Shown here in pieces: positions 4,800 through 6,268 of a stretch of DNA of 6,268 bases (positions within the stretch are counted from its first letter, which is position 1; each line of letters starts with the position of its first letter). The position numbers were made by a program, and so were the translations under genes. The DNA comes from BB31 sp964582525 (GTDB lineage: Bacteria; Pseudomonadota; Gammaproteobacteria; Beggiatoales; Beggiatoaceae), in contig CAZOSP010000163.1 of NCBI GenBank assembly GCA_964582525.1, positions 1 to 6,268 on the forward strand. The letters run 5' to 3'. The notes beneath the pieces were generated by a model. It had not been told where the DNA came from and searched no databases. It saw only the letters and a list, made by a program, of their open reading frames with translations.

Positions 4800-6078
4800 C
4801 TACTTGCGTGCTAGGTGCCGGGTAGTGCTTTACATAGTTTTTGATGCCTTGAAAAATCGCCTTGGCAATATTGCGTTGATATTGCTTGCTGTTGAGTTTG
4901 CGCTCTTCGGTGGGGTTAGAGATAAACGCGGTTTCTATTAAAATAGAAGGAATATCCGGCGAGCGCAGCACCATGAAAGCCGCTTGTTGGACTTTTTTAT
5001 GATGCACCGGACCTATGTCGCTTAAACCGCTTAACACATGTTGAGCTAAACGCCCACTGGCTTCAAGTGTGCCGGTTTGAGATAAATCCAGCAAAATCGA
5101 GGCAAGAGTATCGTTTTTATCGTTCAAACTCACGCCACCTAACAAATCTGCGGCGTTTTCTTTTTCTGCCAACCAGCGCGCAGCCTCGCTACTCGCGCCA
5201 CGTTGCGAGAGAATATACACAGAAGAGCCGTGTATTTGCGGCGCGTCTTTTTCATAAGCATCGGCATGAATAGAAATAAACAAGTCAGCCTGATATTGGC
5301 GCGCCCGTTCAATGCGTTCACGCAATTTTAAGTAACTGTCATCATTACGAATCATCGCCGCACCCATGTCCGGGTCCTGGCGCACGAGATAGGCGAGTTC
5401 ACGCGCAATGGCTAATACAACATTTTTCTCATAAGAACCCCGCTGTCCTATCGCGCCGGGATCAATGCCGCCATGTCCGGCATCAATGGCAACAATCATT
5501 TGGCGTTTATGGCTGCGGCTGCGCGGCAGCGGAATGGGCGTCAGCGGCGTACTATAGATGGGAGTCAATGACGGAGACGGAGACTGAATCTGAGCCGGCA
5601 ACTCGTTGACTTGCGCAATCTGCGCACTGGGCAACAAATCATGGCGCGGCTTGGCAATGGTAACAATTAAGCGGTGTCCGTTGCGCCCCGAAGGTTTCAG
5701 CAAAAAGCTGCGCGTATGTACTGGATGCGCAACATCTAGCACCACCCGTAAATCTTTACCCTGATTGCGTTTACCGCTGCGCAGATTTTTCAGCATAGGG
5801 ATACTGCTTGGCACATCAATCAAGTCGCTGACCTGCTCAGTATCGCTAAAATCAATCACCACGCGGTGCGGTTTTTCGCCCTCAGCGCGCAGGGTGAAGA
5901 GCTTGTATTGCGCCGGCTGGCTAAGATCAAACACCAGTTGTTGTTTGTCCTGACTGGTTTCTAGCCAACGCATGTTAAGTATTTTGACCTCTGCCCAAGT
6001 TGCGCTCGGCAGAATCAAAAAGAAAAAAAACAGCCCAAACAGCTTGGTTTTTGTGCGCGGTATGGTAAATAGAGACAT
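4789..6078 (-). CDS. amiC: Periplasmic N-acetylmuramoyl-L-alanine amidase (AmiB/AmiC type, AMIN + Amidase_3)
   Basis: This zinc enzyme cuts the amide bond between MurNAc and the stem peptide of peptidoglycan, mainly to separate daughter cells. The 429 residues contain a Sec-type signal peptide (1-29, hydrophobic core FGLFFFFLIL, cleavage after TWA), an AMIN domain that targets septal peptidoglycan (about 30-142), a Pro/Ser-rich linker (about 160-190) and an Amidase_3 domain (about 194-416). Zinc ligands are His202 (DAGHGG), Glu217 (SYEKN) and His271 (SIHADA); Glu382 (ILIETAF) is the catalytic Glu. The insertion at about 295-360 (SEAARWLAEKENAADLLGGV) matches the autoinhibitory region released by EnvC or NlpD partners. 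It lacks the twin-arginine signal of E. coli AmiC and the LysM end of many AmiB proteins, so amiC versus amiB is uncertain. AGGG at 6089-6092 lies 10 nt before the ATG. Confidence 0.93.
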   Translation of the reverse strand: MSLFTIPRTKTKLFGLFFFFLILPSATWAEVKILNMRWLETSQDKQQLVFDLSQPAQYKLFTLRAEGEKPHRVVIDFSDTEQVSDLIDVPSSIPMLKNLRSGKRNQGKDLRVVLDVAHPVHTRSFLLKPSGRNGHRLIVTIAKPRHDLLPSAQIAQVNELPAQIQSPSPSLTPIYSTPLTPIPLPRSRSHKRQMIVAIDAGHGGIDPGAIGQRGSYEKNVVLAIARELAYLVRQDPDMGAAMIRNDDSYLKLRERIERARQYQADLFISIHADAYEKDAPQIHGSSVYILSQRGASSEAARWLAEKENAADLLGGVSLNDKNDTLASILLDLSQTGTLEASGRLAQHVLSGLSDIGPVHHKKVQQAAFMVLRSPDIPSILIETAFISNPTEERKLNSKQYQRNIAKAIFQGIKNYVKHYPAPSTQVAQH

Positions 6079-6120
6079 AGCAATGACACCCTAAAACTTG
6101 ATAATCAAAATTAAGATGCA

Positions 6121-6149
6121 AGAATAACTCTTTGTTTTTTAGATAACAA
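6121..6149 (-). promoter_or_regulatory. Candidate sigma70 promoter for the amidase gene
   Basis: On the minus strand TTGTTA (6144-6149, 4/6 to TTGACA) and TATTCT (6121-6126, 4/6 to TATAAT) are separated by exactly 17 nt in an AT-rich stretch. Transcription would start near 6114 and leave a leader of about 36 nt. A small perfect palindrome TTGAT-A-ATCAA (6098-6108) lies within that leader; whether it is an operator is unknown. Confidence 0.4.
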
Positions 6150-6186
6150 GCATAAAAACCCTGTCGGCACACTGGCAGCCCCAATT

Positions 6187-6226
6187 GGCGGATACGGCGC
6201 AAACAGACGCGCCTTAATCCGCCCTA
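6187..6226 (-). repeat. Palindromic REP-like repeat, copy 3, enlarged with nested stem
   Basis: Read on the minus strand it begins TAGGGCGGATTAAG like copy 1 and ends GTATCCGCC like copy 1, but has a longer centre. Plus-strand arms are GGCGGAT (6187-6193) with ATCCGCC (6217-6223), outer, and GGCGC (6196-6200) with GCGCC (6209-6213), inner, around the loop AAACAGAC. It lies about 40 nt upstream of the candidate amidase promoter, outside any gene I can support. Confidence 0.75.
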
Positions 6227-6238
6227 GTGTGTCCTGAA

Positions 6239-6256
6239 GGAAAGCGAGAGCTTTCC
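6239..6256. repeat. Perfect hairpin with GAGA tetraloop at the right edge
   Basis: GGAAAGC (6239-6245) and GCTTTCC (6250-6256) form a 7-bp perfect stem closed by GAGA, a stable GNRA tetraloop if transcribed on the plus strand. No T-run follows on either strand within the window. It could be the end of a gene unit beyond the edge or part of a second repeat family. Confidence 0.55.
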
Positions 6257-6268
6257 ATGCTGTATTAA

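Noticed and set aside
5975..6202. 75-codon minus-strand ORF over the amidase start region
   Set aside because: It lies out of frame over the signal peptide codons, promoter region and a repeat, with no recognisable protein features.

Overview
This window reads as ordinary gammaproteobacterial chromosome. The thymidylate synthase matches the 264-residue E. coli-type enzyme, and the amidase, RimI and TcdA genes are all of gammaproteobacterial type. The C-terminal piece of an Rpn/DUF4351 protein and the scattered palindromic repeats are common in sulfur-oxidising Thiotrichales-like genomes. That placement is only a guess from general resemblance; nothing here fixes the genus.

Layout, left to right: (1) the C-terminal end of an Rpn-family nuclease/transposase-like protein (1-258, +), cut by the window edge; (2) a hairpin-rich spacer; (3) a DUF58 protein (325-1266, +); (4) thyA (1292-2086, -), which meets the DUF58 gene tail to tail; (5) serA, 3-phosphoglycerate dehydrogenase with an ACT domain (2149-3315, -), just upstream of thyA on the same strand; (6) a 172-nt divergent spacer with a consensus -10 box for serA; (7) tcdA (3488-4237, +); (8) rimI (4234-4698, -), whose stop codon overlaps that of tcdA within one TTAA; (9) an amiB/amiC-type periplasmic amidase (4789-6078, -); (10) a 190-nt upstream region with a candidate promoter and two hairpins.

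The genes are mostly housekeeping: dTMP synthesis (ThyA), serine synthesis (SerA), tRNA t6A cyclisation (TcdA), acetylation of ribosomal protein S18 (RimI) and septal peptidoglycan cleavage (the amidase). No single pathway links them. serA-thyA and amidase-rimI are plausible minus-strand transcription units. The DUF58 gene is the only one of loosely defined function, and its usual Bat-type downstream partners are absent.

The main structure beyond the genes is a family of short palindromic repeats. Three copies lie at 2111-2140, 3451-3480 and 6187-6226, one in each of three intergenic regions: a compact copy, a decayed copy and an enlarged copy with a nested inner stem. I see no CRISPR array, tRNA, rRNA, complete mobile element or defence island, and no evidence for a new multi-gene system. 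The observations most worth checking are the repeat family, an Asn in SerA at the usual catalytic Glu position, a possible short ORF coupled to rimI, and the isolated DUF58 gene.
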